Source: Peptoniphilaceae bacterium | GTDB lineage: Bacteria > Bacillota > Clostridia > Tissierellales > Peptoniphilaceae | NCBI GenBank assembly: GCA_022769085.1 | Contig: JALEKO010000012.1 | Coordinates: 1 to 64,000 of the forward strand | Direction: 5' to 3' | DNA length: 64,000 nucleotides | Shown: positions 8,260 to 16,697 of the stretch, piece by piece | How the letters are laid out: every line of letters begins with the position of its first letter | Position numbering within the stretch: position 1 is the first letter of the stretch | The notes under the pieces: model-generated | The model's database searches: none | What the model saw: only the letters and a program-made list of their open reading frames with translations | Told to the model about the DNA's origin: nothing | Made by a program: the position numbers and the translations under genes

Positions 8260-9954
8260 TTATTTATTCAAAGTCCAATCCTCAAAATGCAGGTCATATG
8301 CATACCGTGGATTTCCGAACTGAGCATCTTTTCCAACATTTATATTCTTTGTATTTACAAAGATTACATTTTTAAGTGTGAATAAAGGAAGTTTTAAAAG
8401 TTGTTCTTGCTCTGTTTTTTGCAAGCTCTTTAATATTTCACTTCTCTTTTCAACATCAGATTCTTTTAGAAGTTTGTCATAATCATCTGCAAAAGCTTCA
8501 CCCTGGTTTCCGATTATATTAGGGAATGTTGCATTTGAAGTTGAATATTCTCCGTACCATTCTTCATAACCAAAGGCTGAAAGTCCTTTAAGTACAAAAT
8601 CATAATCTCTTATTTGAGAAATTTCACTTGTTGCATCTCCGCTGAATGCTTGTACTTCAACCTGAACTCCAATTTGTCCAAGTTGTGCTGCTATTGCATT
8701 GTATAAATCTACAGATGTTTGATCTGCCATGTAATATCTGAATTTATAAGTTTTTGAAAAATCAAATTTTGCTTCTTCAAGAAGTTTTTTAGCTTTATCA
8801 GGATTAAATTCATATGTTTCATTTTCTGAATTGTAATTTTTCTCATCACTTTCAGGAACACCAGAATTAATAACATTTGCAAGACCTGGATATAAACTTT
8901 CAGCTAAAGATTTTCTATCAATTGCATACATGAAAGCTTCTCTTACTTTAGGATCTTCAAAAGTATGGTTTTCATTTACGTTACCATCAACACCTTCTAT
9001 ATTCATTATTAAATAATAATAGAATAATGTGTCTACTGGATATCCGCTCCATCCATCTTGACCGTTCATTTCATCAATTTGAGGAGGTACTTTTGTATTG
9101 AAATAATCAATTTGTCCTCCCTTAGCAGCTGTTAAGAAATCTGAAACCATAACAACATCCATATTTTTGATTTGTGGTTCTTTTCCATCATAATTTTCAT
9201 TATATGATAATTTTATGCTTTGATCAGTTTTTACTTCATCAACTTTGAAAACTCCATTTGTAACTGGTGCTTTCCAAAATTCAGCTGTATTTAATTTTAA
9301 AGGATCTTGATCTTTTAAACTATGCTCAGGTAAAATTGCAAACTGGCTTAAAATTCCAATAAGATTTCCTACTGGTTGTGTAAGTTTTAACTTGATTGTA
9401 TTTCCATCAACAGTTACACCTGTTAATTCGTCAGCTTTTCCGTCTTTTACTTCATCAGCTCCTTCTATTTTAGAAAAAGATGTTACATATATTCCGTTAA
9501 TTAAAGAAGTTTTAAGAGCTGTATTAAGTGAAAATTTTACATCTTCAGCTGTTAAAGGTTCTCCATCAGACCATTTAAGGCCATCTTTCATTTTAAAAGT
9601 ATATTCAAGACCATCTTCACTCATTTCGTAACTTTCAGCTAAATCTGGCTCAAATTCAGTTAAAGCAGGATTTGCTTTAAAAAGTCCTCTAAATGTCAAA
9701 ACTTGATAGATATTTCCTCTATTCCACCATACATAATCAAAATTATGTCCTGTTGTTCCCTGTAAATCAAAAGCTACTCTTATTGAATCTCCCGCAGGAG
9801 CAGTTGCAACAGAGCTTACTTCTTCTGCAGGTTTGTTGCTTGCTGCATTGCTTGTTGCATCGTTATTATTTTGTGTTTGAGAACCGCATGCGGTCAAAAC
9901 GAATGCAAAAGCTAAAGACATCATTAAAGTTAATGTCCCTTTTAGTTTTTTCAT
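8260..9954 (-). CDS. Family 5 extracellular solute-binding lipoprotein, probable sialic-acid binding protein
   Basis: The protein of 564 residues starts with a lipoprotein signal peptide (MKKLKG, hydrophobic core, lipobox LTAC) and a Ser/Asn/Ala-rich linker. The SBP_bac_5 fold follows, with the usual YTFKMKDGLKWSDGEPLTAEDV segment near residue 110. I chose the ATG at 9954 because GGGAGG precedes it and the signal peptide begins there; an upstream in-frame ATG at 10014 adds 20 unlikely residues. It would be anchored outside the membrane and feed the two permeases. The nan neighbours suggest sialic acid or a sialoconjugate rather than peptides, as for the SatABCD system of Haemophilus ducreyi. 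Confidence 0.9.
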   Translation of the reverse strand: MKKLKGTLTLMMSLAFAFVLTACGSQTQNNNDATSNAASNKPAEEVSSVATAPAGDSIRVAFDLQGTTGHNFDYVWWNRGNIYQVLTFRGLFKANPALTEFEPDLAESYEMSEDGLEYTFKMKDGLKWSDGEPLTAEDVKFSLNTALKTSLINGIYVTSFSKIEGADEVKDGKADELTGVTVDGNTIKLKLTQPVGNLIGILSQFAILPEHSLKDQDPLKLNTAEFWKAPVTNGVFKVDEVKTDQSIKLSYNENYDGKEPQIKNMDVVMVSDFLTAAKGGQIDYFNTKVPPQIDEMNGQDGWSGYPVDTLFYYYLIMNIEGVDGNVNENHTFEDPKVREAFMYAIDRKSLAESLYPGLANVINSGVPESDEKNYNSENETYEFNPDKAKKLLEEAKFDFSKTYKFRYYMADQTSVDLYNAIAAQLGQIGVQVEVQAFSGDATSEISQIRDYDFVLKGLSAFGYEEWYGEYSTSNATFPNIIGNQGEAFADDYDKLLKESDVEKRSEILKSLQKTEQEQLLKLPLFTLKNVIFVNTKNINVGKDAQFGNPRYAYDLHFEDWTLNK

Positions 9955-10009
9955 ACTAACCTCCCAATTATTTTTCGTCAAATTACTTTGACCTTTGTTA
10001 AATACATTA

Positions 10010-10069
10010 CCCAAACGTTTGCAAATATAAACAGAATATTTAATAACGTAGGTTGAAACAATTCTTCAA
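10010..10069. promoter_or_regulatory. Candidate operator region: cre-like site and TTGAA...TTCAA inverted repeat
   Basis: On the minus strand TGCAAACGTTTGG (10011-10023) resembles a CcpA cre site, matching its core but not its outer half. At 10053-10069 TTGAA and TTCAA flank 7 nt as an inverted repeat, a plausible RpiR-type operator. Both lie between nanE and the binding-protein gene. These are pattern matches only. Confidence 0.3.
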
Positions 10070-10086
10070 ACAATTTTATAAAAAAT

Positions 10087-10764
10087 TTATTTTTTTATTT
10101 CATCTACAAATCTTTTTGTAATTAGTTGAGGTCTTGTTATAATACTTCCTACAACTACTGAAAAACACCCTAAATCCAAAACTCTTCTTGCTTTTTTTGG
10201 AGTGTCAATATTTCCTTCAGCAATCATTGGATATTTTATTTTCGAAAGTGCATTTCTTATAAGTTCAAAATCATTATCTTCAATTTTTAAATTTTTACTT
10301 TGAGTAGTATATCCTACAAGCGTTGTCCCGATAAAATCAAAGCCAATTTCATCAGCATGAATCATCTCTTGAAGAGTTGAACAGTCTGCCATTAATTTCT
10401 GCTCTGGATATTTTTCTCTTATTTTTTTAACAAAATCATCTAAACTTTCTCCGCCTGGTCTTTTAGATGTTGTAGCATCTAAAGCTATAATTTCAGGTTT
10501 TACCTGCATTAATTCATCAACTTCCTTCATTGTAGGAGTTATATAAATTTCAGCATCATCATAATTTCTTTTTATTATTCCAATAATAGGTAAAGAAACT
10601 TCTTCTCTTATAGCTTTAATATCTTCTACAGAATTAGATCTAATTCCTTTTGCTCCCCCAACTTTTGCTGCAAGAGCCATTTTAGACATTATGTATGAAG
10701 AATGCAATGGTTCATCATCTAAAGCCTGACAGGATACTATTAAATTACCTTTTAAGCTTTCCAT
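10087..10764 (-). CDS. nanE: N-acetylmannosamine-6-phosphate 2-epimerase
   Basis: This 225-residue TIM-barrel protein of the NanE family converts ManNAc-6-P to GlcNAc-6-P. It carries the phosphate and substrate motifs ALAAKVGGAKGIRSNS (from about residue 31), GIIKRNY with the catalytic lysine, ALDATTSKRP and the C-terminal IAEGNI and VVVGSII segments. AGAGGTG precedes the ATG. It is the first gene of the nan operon, behind a good promoter. The enzymes that would take GlcNAc-6-P onward (NagA, NagB) are not in the window. Confidence 0.94.
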   Translation of the reverse strand: MESLKGNLIVSCQALDDEPLHSSYIMSKMALAAKVGGAKGIRSNSVEDIKAIREEVSLPIIGIIKRNYDDAEIYITPTMKEVDELMQVKPEIIALDATTSKRPGGESLDDFVKKIREKYPEQKLMADCSTLQEMIHADEIGFDFIGTTLVGYTTQSKNLKIEDNDFELIRNALSKIKYPMIAEGNIDTPKKARRVLDLGCFSVVVGSIITRPQLITKRFVDEIKK

Positions 10765-10787
10765 TTTTCACCTCTTTGTTAATTTTG

Positions 10788-10816
10788 ATTATATAAAATT
10801 ATAAAAATAATTTCAA
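10788..10816 (-). promoter_or_regulatory. Promoter of the sialic-acid operon
   Basis: On the minus strand TTGAAA (10811-10816) is followed after 17 nt by a perfect TATAAT (10788-10793), 24 nt from the nanE start codon. Confidence 0.7.
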
Positions 10817-10914
10817 ATTTTTTTTATAATTAGAAAGTACTTTTAAACGAAACGACAAAACAAATCATTTTTTATTTTTTTATAAAACTATTTTTGAAAC
10901 AAGTAAATTCACTG

Positions 10915-10953
10915 TAAAAAACCTGCACAAGTGTAAATTACTTTATGCAGGTT
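10915..10953 (-). terminator. Intrinsic terminator after the amidohydrolase gene
   Basis: An 8-bp stem AACCTGCA/TGCAGGTT (10920-10927 with 10946-10953) is followed on the minus strand by a T-run. It separates the amidohydrolase operon from the nan promoter. Confidence 0.8.
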
Positions 10954-11001
10954 ATTTTAATTTATAAAATTTTAATTAAAAAGCTAAATATTTTTATATT
11001 T

Positions 11002-12180
11002 TTAAATATCACTATTTAAAAAATTAATTGCATATTTTGCATATACCAAACTTGCTGCAGATAAAACATCATCATCCATATTAAATCTTTCATTATGATG
11101 AGGATATTGTTTAAATTTATTTTCATTCTTTATTCCAACAAATGCAAAACAACCAGGTTTATTTTGCATATAATATGCAAAATCCTCTCCACCAGTAGTT
11201 CTTGTATATTTTGTTAAATGTTCCTCTCCAAGAGTTTCTTTTACAGTATCTTCAGCAAGTTTTGAGGATTTACTTTCATTTATTGTAGGTGGAACTATTT
11301 TTTCATATTTTAGTTTTGCATCCGCACCAAATGCTTTTGCTGTATTTACAATAACTTCATTCATTCTTTCTTCAATTGTATCTCCAATTTTTTTACTAAA
11401 ATATCTTACCGTTCCTTCCATGTGTGCACTTCCAGAAATTATATTAAATCTGTTGCCTGATTTAAGTTCTCCAACAGTAACTACCAAATCATCGTATGGG
11501 CTGTACTTTCTTGATACAAGAGTTTGAAGATTCATTACAATTGCACTTGCAACAACCGTTGCATCTATTGATTCATCTGGTTTTGCACCATGACCACTTT
11601 TTCCTATAACATCAATTGTAAATTTATCTCCTGCAGCCATTCTAGGACCTTCTTCAACAGAAATTTTTCCTGCATCAAGTTCTCCCCAAACATGTCCTCC
11701 AAATACATTATCTACTTTTTCATACCAATCTTTAAAACGAATCATGTATTTTGCACCTTCTCCGATTTCTTCAGCAGGTTGAAAAACTAAATAGACTGTT
11801 CCATTTATTAGATCTTTGTGTTCAGATAAGATTTTAGCTGCTCCAAGAAGTATTGCGATGTGCCCATCATGACCGCATGCATGCATTGCACCTTCATTTT
11901 GTGATTTAAAATCAAAATCATTCATTTCTTTTACATTAAGCCCGTCAATATCAGCTCTTAGCATTACTCTTTTTCCATTTGGATTTGTACTTATTGTCGC
12001 TAAAATTCCACTGTTCCACTCAGGGGCTATTTCATAATCTATTCCAAATTTTTCAAGCTCTTTTGCAATTCTTTTTGTTGTATTAACTTCATGAGCTGAA
12101 AGCTCAGGATGCATATGAAATTCTCTTCTTAAATTTTTTACATATTCTTTATTTTCTTCAACAATTTTTTCAAAATCCAT
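11002..12180 (-). CDS. M20-family amidohydrolase (N-acyl-L-amino acid or indole-acetyl type)
   Basis: The 392-residue cytosolic metal-dependent hydrolase of peptidase family M20D has HPELSAHE, the metal ligands in MHACGHDGH (about 104-112), the acidic PAEEIGEGA motif, GGHVWGEL, the dimerisation domain and a C-terminal TGGEDFAYY. It would deacylate N-acyl or N-acetyl amino acids or small peptides. AAGGGGGAG precedes the ATG, 10 nt after the stop of the membrane-protein gene, so the two form an operon. Confidence 0.9.
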   Translation of the reverse strand: MDFEKIVEENKEYVKNLRREFHMHPELSAHEVNTTKRIAKELEKFGIDYEIAPEWNSGILATISTNPNGKRVMLRADIDGLNVKEMNDFDFKSQNEGAMHACGHDGHIAILLGAAKILSEHKDLINGTVYLVFQPAEEIGEGAKYMIRFKDWYEKVDNVFGGHVWGELDAGKISVEEGPRMAAGDKFTIDVIGKSGHGAKPDESIDATVVASAIVMNLQTLVSRKYSPYDDLVVTVGELKSGNRFNIISGSAHMEGTVRYFSKKIGDTIEERMNEVIVNTAKAFGADAKLKYEKIVPPTINESKSSKLAEDTVKETLGEEHLTKYTRTTGGEDFAYYMQNKPGCFAFVGIKNENKFKQYPHHNERFNMDDDVLSAASLVYAKYAINFLNSDI

Positions 12181-12190
12181 ATTCTCCCCC

Positions 12191-13378
12191 TTACAGTGTC
12201 GATGCTAAAATTCCAGCAAGTACAACTGATGCTATTGATACGGTTATAAAGCCTGAAACAAGCATTTTCGGCATTATTTTTGATAAAATAAATTGTTTTT
12301 CTTCTTTGTTTTTTGCAAGAGCACTTGCAACTTCATTTGAAATTATTAATGTTCCAGGAAAACCAAATAGTGCAGAAATTCCTATTGCAACACTCATAAA
12401 TTTCGATTCTTTTAAAAATTTTCCAGCTATTATTGAAAATACAAAAACCCCAATAGTTCCAAATAAAAGAGCTATTATTAGAGAAGGCAAAATATTTAAA
12501 AGAAGAGAAGGTGTATCTTTTGAAAGGCTTGAATATATTACAGTCATAAGACATGCTATGGCAAGTCCATAAGAATTTGCTTTACTTAAAATTCCAACTT
12601 CCAAAAATCCAATAGCTGCAAAAACAACGCCAAGAATTAACGATAATACATTCTGATCAATCAAATTAAATCCTAATGCATTTTTTACAGAAGTCGAAAT
12701 AACAACAGCTATAGATGCAACTATTGCTGCTTTTGCAAGATATAAATTATCTCCAAGATACTTTTCTGGAAGTTTTGGAATTAATTTTCTCTTTTCACTC
12801 TCTTCTTTTGTTTCTTCTTCAACAATCTTAATATCAGGATTTTTCCTATATTCTTCAATAACTCTAAGTCCTTCTTTTTTTAAACAAAAAGATGCTATAG
12901 GATATCCTACAAAACCTTGAGCAACAACAAGTAACGTTGCAAATGTGGCAAGATCATTTCTTCCAATTGATTTTGCAGCCTCTCCCATTTGAATTCCTGC
13001 TATAACTCCTCCAGCAACTGGCGGAGCTGCAATTATTGCCGCTTCTCTTCCAATGAATATTTTTGCAAAAACTAAAATAAAAAAAGCTATTCCTAAAACA
13101 GAACTTAATGCAATAATAACAGTTTTCCATTGAGCTTTTAGTTGTGCAATGTTCATCATACTTCCCATATGAACAAGCAAAATCGGAATTATTACAGCAC
13201 CAATTGAAAGCATTGTGGATGATGCAAAAAGATCCTGTGGTACTCCTATAGAAAAACCAATTAAAAATAAAATTGCCGCTACAAATAATGACGAAATAAT
13301 AGATTTGGTTTTTACAGAAACTGCATCACCTATGGCAAAAACCACTAATATGAATGTCATAGCTAAAATTGCCTGCAT
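12191..13378 (-). CDS. Multi-pass membrane protein, probable DUF3100-type transporter
   Basis: This 395-residue protein has about ten hydrophobic segments. It begins with the pattern KTKSIISSLFVAAILFLIGF, which I associate with DUF3100 proteins; that assignment is from memory. A charged cytoplasmic stretch near residues 180-205 (EEETKEESEKRK) splits it into halves, as in many secondary transporters. Co-transcription with an M20 amidohydrolase suggests it imports the N-acyl amino acid or peptide that the enzyme cleaves. GGAGG precedes the ATG. The membrane character is certain; the substrate is not known. Confidence 0.7.
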   Translation of the reverse strand: MQAILAMTFILVVFAIGDAVSVKTKSIISSLFVAAILFLIGFSIGVPQDLFASSTMLSIGAVIIPILLVHMGSMMNIAQLKAQWKTVIIALSSVLGIAFFILVFAKIFIGREAAIIAAPPVAGGVIAGIQMGEAAKSIGRNDLATFATLLVVAQGFVGYPIASFCLKKEGLRVIEEYRKNPDIKIVEEETKEESEKRKLIPKLPEKYLGDNLYLAKAAIVASIAVVISTSVKNALGFNLIDQNVLSLILGVVFAAIGFLEVGILSKANSYGLAIACLMTVIYSSLSKDTPSLLLNILPSLIIALLFGTIGVFVFSIIAGKFLKESKFMSVAIGISALFGFPGTLIISNEVASALAKNKEEKQFILSKIMPKMLVSGFITVSIASVVLAGILASTL

Positions 13379-13509
13379 AATATACCTCCTTATTAATTAT
13401 AAATATTAAAATAAATAAATATTTTTATTAGTATATTTTGTTTTTTGAAAATGTCAAATTATAGCAATTTATTTTTAAAATTTAATACGTTTATTTGATA
13501 TAAAAATGT

Positions 13510-13534
13510 AAAAAAAGAGGTCATATGACCTCTT
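13510..13534 (-). terminator. Intrinsic terminator of the peroxiredoxin gene
   Basis: A perfect palindrome AAGAGGTCATATGACCTCTT is followed by a run of T on the minus strand, 16 nt after the peroxiredoxin stop. Confidence 0.85.
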
Positions 13535-13549
13535 CAGTAAAATTTATTT

Positions 13550-14011
13550 CTATTTTTCAGATACTATTTTTTTGATTTCTTCAATGTCAGGTCTTTGAGC
13601 AGGTTCATATTGTTTTGCCCATAAAACTTCTCCATCTTCAGAAACTAAAACTGCAGCTCTTCCACTTGCTCCAGATTCTTCATTAAATTCTCCATAAGCT
13701 TTACTCATATTTCCAATCGGATTAAAATCAGATAATATTCTTAATTTTGAAAGTCCAATTGAGCTTGCCCATACTTTTTTTGCAGGATATGCATCAACTG
13801 AAATTCCTAAAGCAACTGTATTATGTTCTTCAAAGAAATCATAGTTATTTTCCAAATCTCTCATCTGATCTGTACAAACTGATGTAAATGCTAAAGGATG
13901 CCAAGCTAACAAAACTTTTTTTCCTTTAAAATCTGATAATGATACATGATTTGCATCTTGATCTACAAGTCTAAAATCAGGTGCTTTTTCTCCAACTTTA
14001 ATTAAATCCAT
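13550..14011 (-). CDS. Peroxiredoxin (AhpC/TSA family, single cysteine)
   Basis: The 153-residue thioredoxin-fold protein carries the peroxidatic motif PLAFTSVCT near residue 38-46. It reduces peroxides in the cytosol. It has only one cysteine, so it cannot form an intramolecular resolving disulfide and must be recycled by an external thiol, as AhpE-like and other 1-Cys enzymes are. It is a monocistronic unit with its own terminator. The thioredoxin pair at 44.8 kb is a possible partner by inference only. Confidence 0.9.
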   Translation of the reverse strand: MDLIKVGEKAPDFRLVDQDANHVSLSDFKGKKVLLAWHPLAFTSVCTDQMRDLENNYDFFEEHNTVALGISVDAYPAKKVWASSIGLSKLRILSDFNPIGNMSKAYGEFNEESGASGRAAVLVSEDGEVLWAKQYEPAQRPDIEEIKKIVSEK

Positions 14012-14147
14012 AATATCTCCTTATTTTTAATTCTAATGTCTTTTCGTTTTTACAAATATATATATACCCTAAATATATAAAAAATACCAATCAAAAATTT
14101 ATTTTTAAATTTATTTTTTTATAGCATAATCTATTTAAGGAGAATTT

Positions 14148-14456
14148 ATGTTTTATTTAGATCAAAACAAACATATTGAGAAATTTTTTAAAGAAAATTC
14201 AATTTCAAAAAAAGATTTTTTAAAAGAGGTGGAAAGAAAATATAATGAGATAATTTTAATTCCTGGAAAAATAAAACTTATTAAAGATATTTTTTTTGAC
14301 AATGAAAAAGCTAAGGAATTTAAAATATCTTTTAATAATAAATTTTATAGAATTGCATTTATTTCAAAAAATAAAAATGTAATAGTTTTTTATGTTACAG
14401 ATAAAATTTTAAAATCTGAATTCATAAAGAAAATAAATTCAATTAAATTTAAATGA
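14148..14456 (+). CDS. Hypothetical protein, 102 residues
   Basis: I do not recognise the family. The protein is lysine- and isoleucine-rich, with a predicted helical N-terminal third and a beta-rich C-terminal half (FKISFNNKFYRIAFISK). It has no signal peptide or membrane helix. A strong AAGGAG stands 8 nt before the ATG and an intrinsic terminator follows, so it looks like a real single gene. It is one of the few plus-strand genes left of the origin, against the replication direction, divergent from peroxiredoxin. Confidence 0.7.
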   Translation: MFYLDQNKHIEKFFKENSISKKDFLKEVERKYNEIILIPGKIKLIKDIFFDNEKAKEFKISFNNKFYRIAFISKNKNVIVFYVTDKILKSEFIKKINSIKFK

Positions 14457-14463
14457 AATAATT

Positions 14464-14510
14464 AATCCCATAGATAAAATATTAAAAATATAAGATCTAT
14501 GGGATTTTTA
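14464..14510 (+). terminator. Intrinsic terminator after the 102-residue hypothetical gene
   Basis: A 12-bp stem AATCCCATAGAT/ATCTATGGGATT (14464-14475 with 14495-14506) is followed by TTTTT on the plus strand. It may also slow transcription arriving from the symporter gene on the other strand. Confidence 0.8.
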
Positions 14511-14546
14511 TGTTTTTATTTAAACTATGTATTTAATAAATATATT

Positions 14547-16022
14547 TTAACTATATGCTTTTTCATCTATTTTAGAATTTTCTTTTGAATTTTCACATTC
14601 TTCAATCTCATAATCATTTTTTTCAAACTCATAATCATAATGAAGTTCTTCACCTTTTGCTTTCTGCTTGTCATAATCATTTAAAATTTCTTTAACCTGT
14701 TTTGACAATAAAAATAATGCAATTATATTTGGAAGTGCCATAAGCCCCATTGCACAGTCAGCAAGTTGCCATACAAAACCAGCTTTTAAGAAAGAACCGT
14801 AGAATAATGCAAATATTACAATAACTTTGAAAATAGAAATTACTTTCTTATCTCCATTAAATAGCATTTTTATGTTTCCTTCTGCAAAGAAATACCAACC
14901 AACTATTGTTGTGAGTGAAAAGAATGACAAAGAAACTGATAAAAATTTCTCTCCAAAAGATCCATATGTTAAAAAGAAACCTTTTTGTGTCATAAGTGCA
15001 GCGGTTTTACTCATGACTTCAGCACTTACACTTGGATCGTATGAATGTGAACTTAATGATACCATTACAGTTGACATGCAAATTAAGAAAGTTGAAATAA
15101 ATACCCCAATCATTGCTATAAATCCCTGTTCTGCAGGATGATCTGTACTTGCAACTGCATGTGAATGAGGTGTAGATCCCATACCAGCTTCATTTGAAAA
15201 AAGGCCTCTTGCAACTCCAAAACGCATTGCCTGCTGAACTCCTATTCCTAAAGCTCCTCCTGCAATTGCTTGTGGTTTAAAAGCTCCTATAAAAATAAGT
15301 GAAATTGCACTAACAAAATTTTGTCTGAATATTATAATCAGTACTATTGATGCTATTATGTACGCAAATGCCATGAAAGGAACTACAATTTCTGTAAATT
15401 TAGCTATTCTTTTCATTCCTCCTGTTAAAATTAAAGCAACAATAATTGCAAGTCCAATTGCTACTGCAAGCTTAGATATACTAAAAGATTCACTTACAGA
15501 TACTGAAACAGAATTTGACTGCACCATTATTCCTACAAAACCTAAAGCTATAACACAAAAAATTGCGAAAATGTTTGCCATAAATTTCGATTTAAGTCCA
15601 TTTTTTATGTAATATGCAGGTCCTCCTACAAGTTGTCCATCATGATATTCTCTATATTTCTGTGCTAAAACAGCTTCAGCAAAAATTGTGGACATTCCAA
15701 AAAATGCGCTTACAATCATCCAAAATGCAGCCCCTGGACCTCCTGCAGCAATTGCTGTTGCAACTCCTATAATATTTCCTGTTCCAACTTGAGCTGCAAT
15801 TGCTGTTGATAACGATTGGAAAGGTGTCATTCTTCCTTCTGGAACTTCTTCTTTTTTAATTATACCTTTTATTAAATTTTTAAATGCAATAAAAACTCTC
15901 TTAAATTGTGGGAATTTTAATTTTATACTTAGATAAACACCTAGAAATACAAGGCCAAAAAGCAATACATAATCCCATAAAACAGTATTTATCATTTTTA
16001 CAGCACTTTCGATTATATTCAT
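14547..16022 (-). CDS. Sodium:alanine/glycine symporter (AGCS family)
   Basis: This 491-residue, roughly ten-helix membrane protein carries AGCS hallmarks: the early TPFQSLSTAIAAQVGTGNIIGVATAIAAGGPGAAFWM segment (about residues 66-102), GPAYYI and the FSNEAGMGSTPHSHA motif. It would import alanine or glycine with sodium. The C-terminus is an acidic cytoplasmic tail. AGGAGG stands before the ATG. It appears monocistronic. Confidence 0.93.
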   Translation of the reverse strand: MNIIESAVKMINTVLWDYVLLFGLVFLGVYLSIKLKFPQFKRVFIAFKNLIKGIIKKEEVPEGRMTPFQSLSTAIAAQVGTGNIIGVATAIAAGGPGAAFWMIVSAFFGMSTIFAEAVLAQKYREYHDGQLVGGPAYYIKNGLKSKFMANIFAIFCVIALGFVGIMVQSNSVSVSVSESFSISKLAVAIGLAIIVALILTGGMKRIAKFTEIVVPFMAFAYIIASIVLIIIFRQNFVSAISLIFIGAFKPQAIAGGALGIGVQQAMRFGVARGLFSNEAGMGSTPHSHAVASTDHPAEQGFIAMIGVFISTFLICMSTVMVSLSSHSYDPSVSAEVMSKTAALMTQKGFFLTYGSFGEKFLSVSLSFFSLTTIVGWYFFAEGNIKMLFNGDKKVISIFKVIVIFALFYGSFLKAGFVWQLADCAMGLMALPNIIALFLLSKQVKEILNDYDKQKAKGEELHYDYEFEKNDYEIEECENSKENSKIDEKAYS

Positions 16023-16351
16023 CTATTTTCCTCCTTTTAAATATATTTAGATTTTTTTAGGAAATCTAAAACCTTAATCATTATAAAATAATGATATCAT
16101 AAAAATAACGTTTTCTATATGCATAATAAAATGCACATATGTGAAATCACTTTCCCATTATATCGTTTTTTTCATAAATTTAAATAGTTTTTTTGCTTTT
16201 TTTTTAAAAAAACTTTTGCTTATTTAAATTTAATTACTATTTTATGTTTATATAAAAAAATGATATCATAAAAATATAAGTTATTTTATAATGATTACTA
16301 AATTAAAATTTAAAAAGATGTATAAAGAATATAAGGATAATTAAAAAATTT
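16023..16351. other. Intergenic region with repeated ATGATATCAT palindromes
   Basis: This 329-base stretch lacks a gene. It holds two copies of the palindrome ATGATATCAT in a shared context (AATGATATCATAAAAATA) at 16091-16100 and 16260-16269. Between them lie two further dyads near 16117-16148, TGCATAATAAAATGCA and GTGAAATCAC. These could be operators for the AGCS gene and the opposing small gene. I see no known riboswitch. Confidence 0.45.
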
Positions 16352-16609
16352 ATGATTTCATTAAATAATAAAATTATTTCAAAGATAAAAAATGATTTAG
16401 ACAAAAATAAAAAAATTTCAATAAGAACATATAAAAATGATAGAGGTTTTACTATATATTTTACAAATTCAGAATATGTTATAAAAGAAGATGGATTTTT
16501 TAATAAAGAATATAAATTAAAAGATTGGCAAAGTTCAAAAAAGATTTTGAAAAAAATATTTAAAACTGAATTTCCAAGATCGAATAATATAAGATATAAC
16601 ATCTCATAA
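16352..16609 (+). CDS. Hypothetical protein, 85 residues
   Basis: Family not recognised. The small basic protein has a lysine-rich N-terminal helix and a probable beta hairpin (ISIRTYKNDRGFTIYFTNSEYVI). No signal peptide or membrane segment is seen. An AAGGAT-like ribosome site lies about 13 nt upstream, rather far. I prefer it to the overlapping minus-strand reading frame (16303-16602), which has a Phe/Leu composition typical of an antisense shadow. Confidence 0.5.
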   Translation: MISLNNKIISKIKNDLDKNKKISIRTYKNDRGFTIYFTNSEYVIKEDGFFNKEYKLKDWQSSKKILKKIFKTEFPRSNNIRYNIS

Positions 16610-16642
16610 TAATTTTTAATTTATAAAAAAATTATTATGTAT

Positions 16643-16687
16643 GTAAAAAATTCCATCATTACTAATATATTAGTAATGACGGAATTT
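16643..16687 (-). terminator. Intrinsic terminator of nrdA
   Basis: A near-perfect 18-bp stem with one mismatch (16649-16686, core TCATTACTAAT) is followed by six T on the minus strand, just after the nrdA stop. Confidence 0.85.
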
Positions 16688-16697
16688 AAATTTGTTT

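Noticed and set aside
16023-16160. Glycine riboswitch or T-box ahead of the AGCS symporter
   Set aside because: None of the conserved glycine-aptamer or T-box sequence blocks is visible, only short dyads.
16303-16602. Minus-strand 99-residue reading frame overlapping the 85-residue hypothetical gene
   Set aside because: Its Phe/Leu/Ile-rich composition is that of an antisense shadow, and it shows no ribosome site; the plus-strand frame looks more protein-like.
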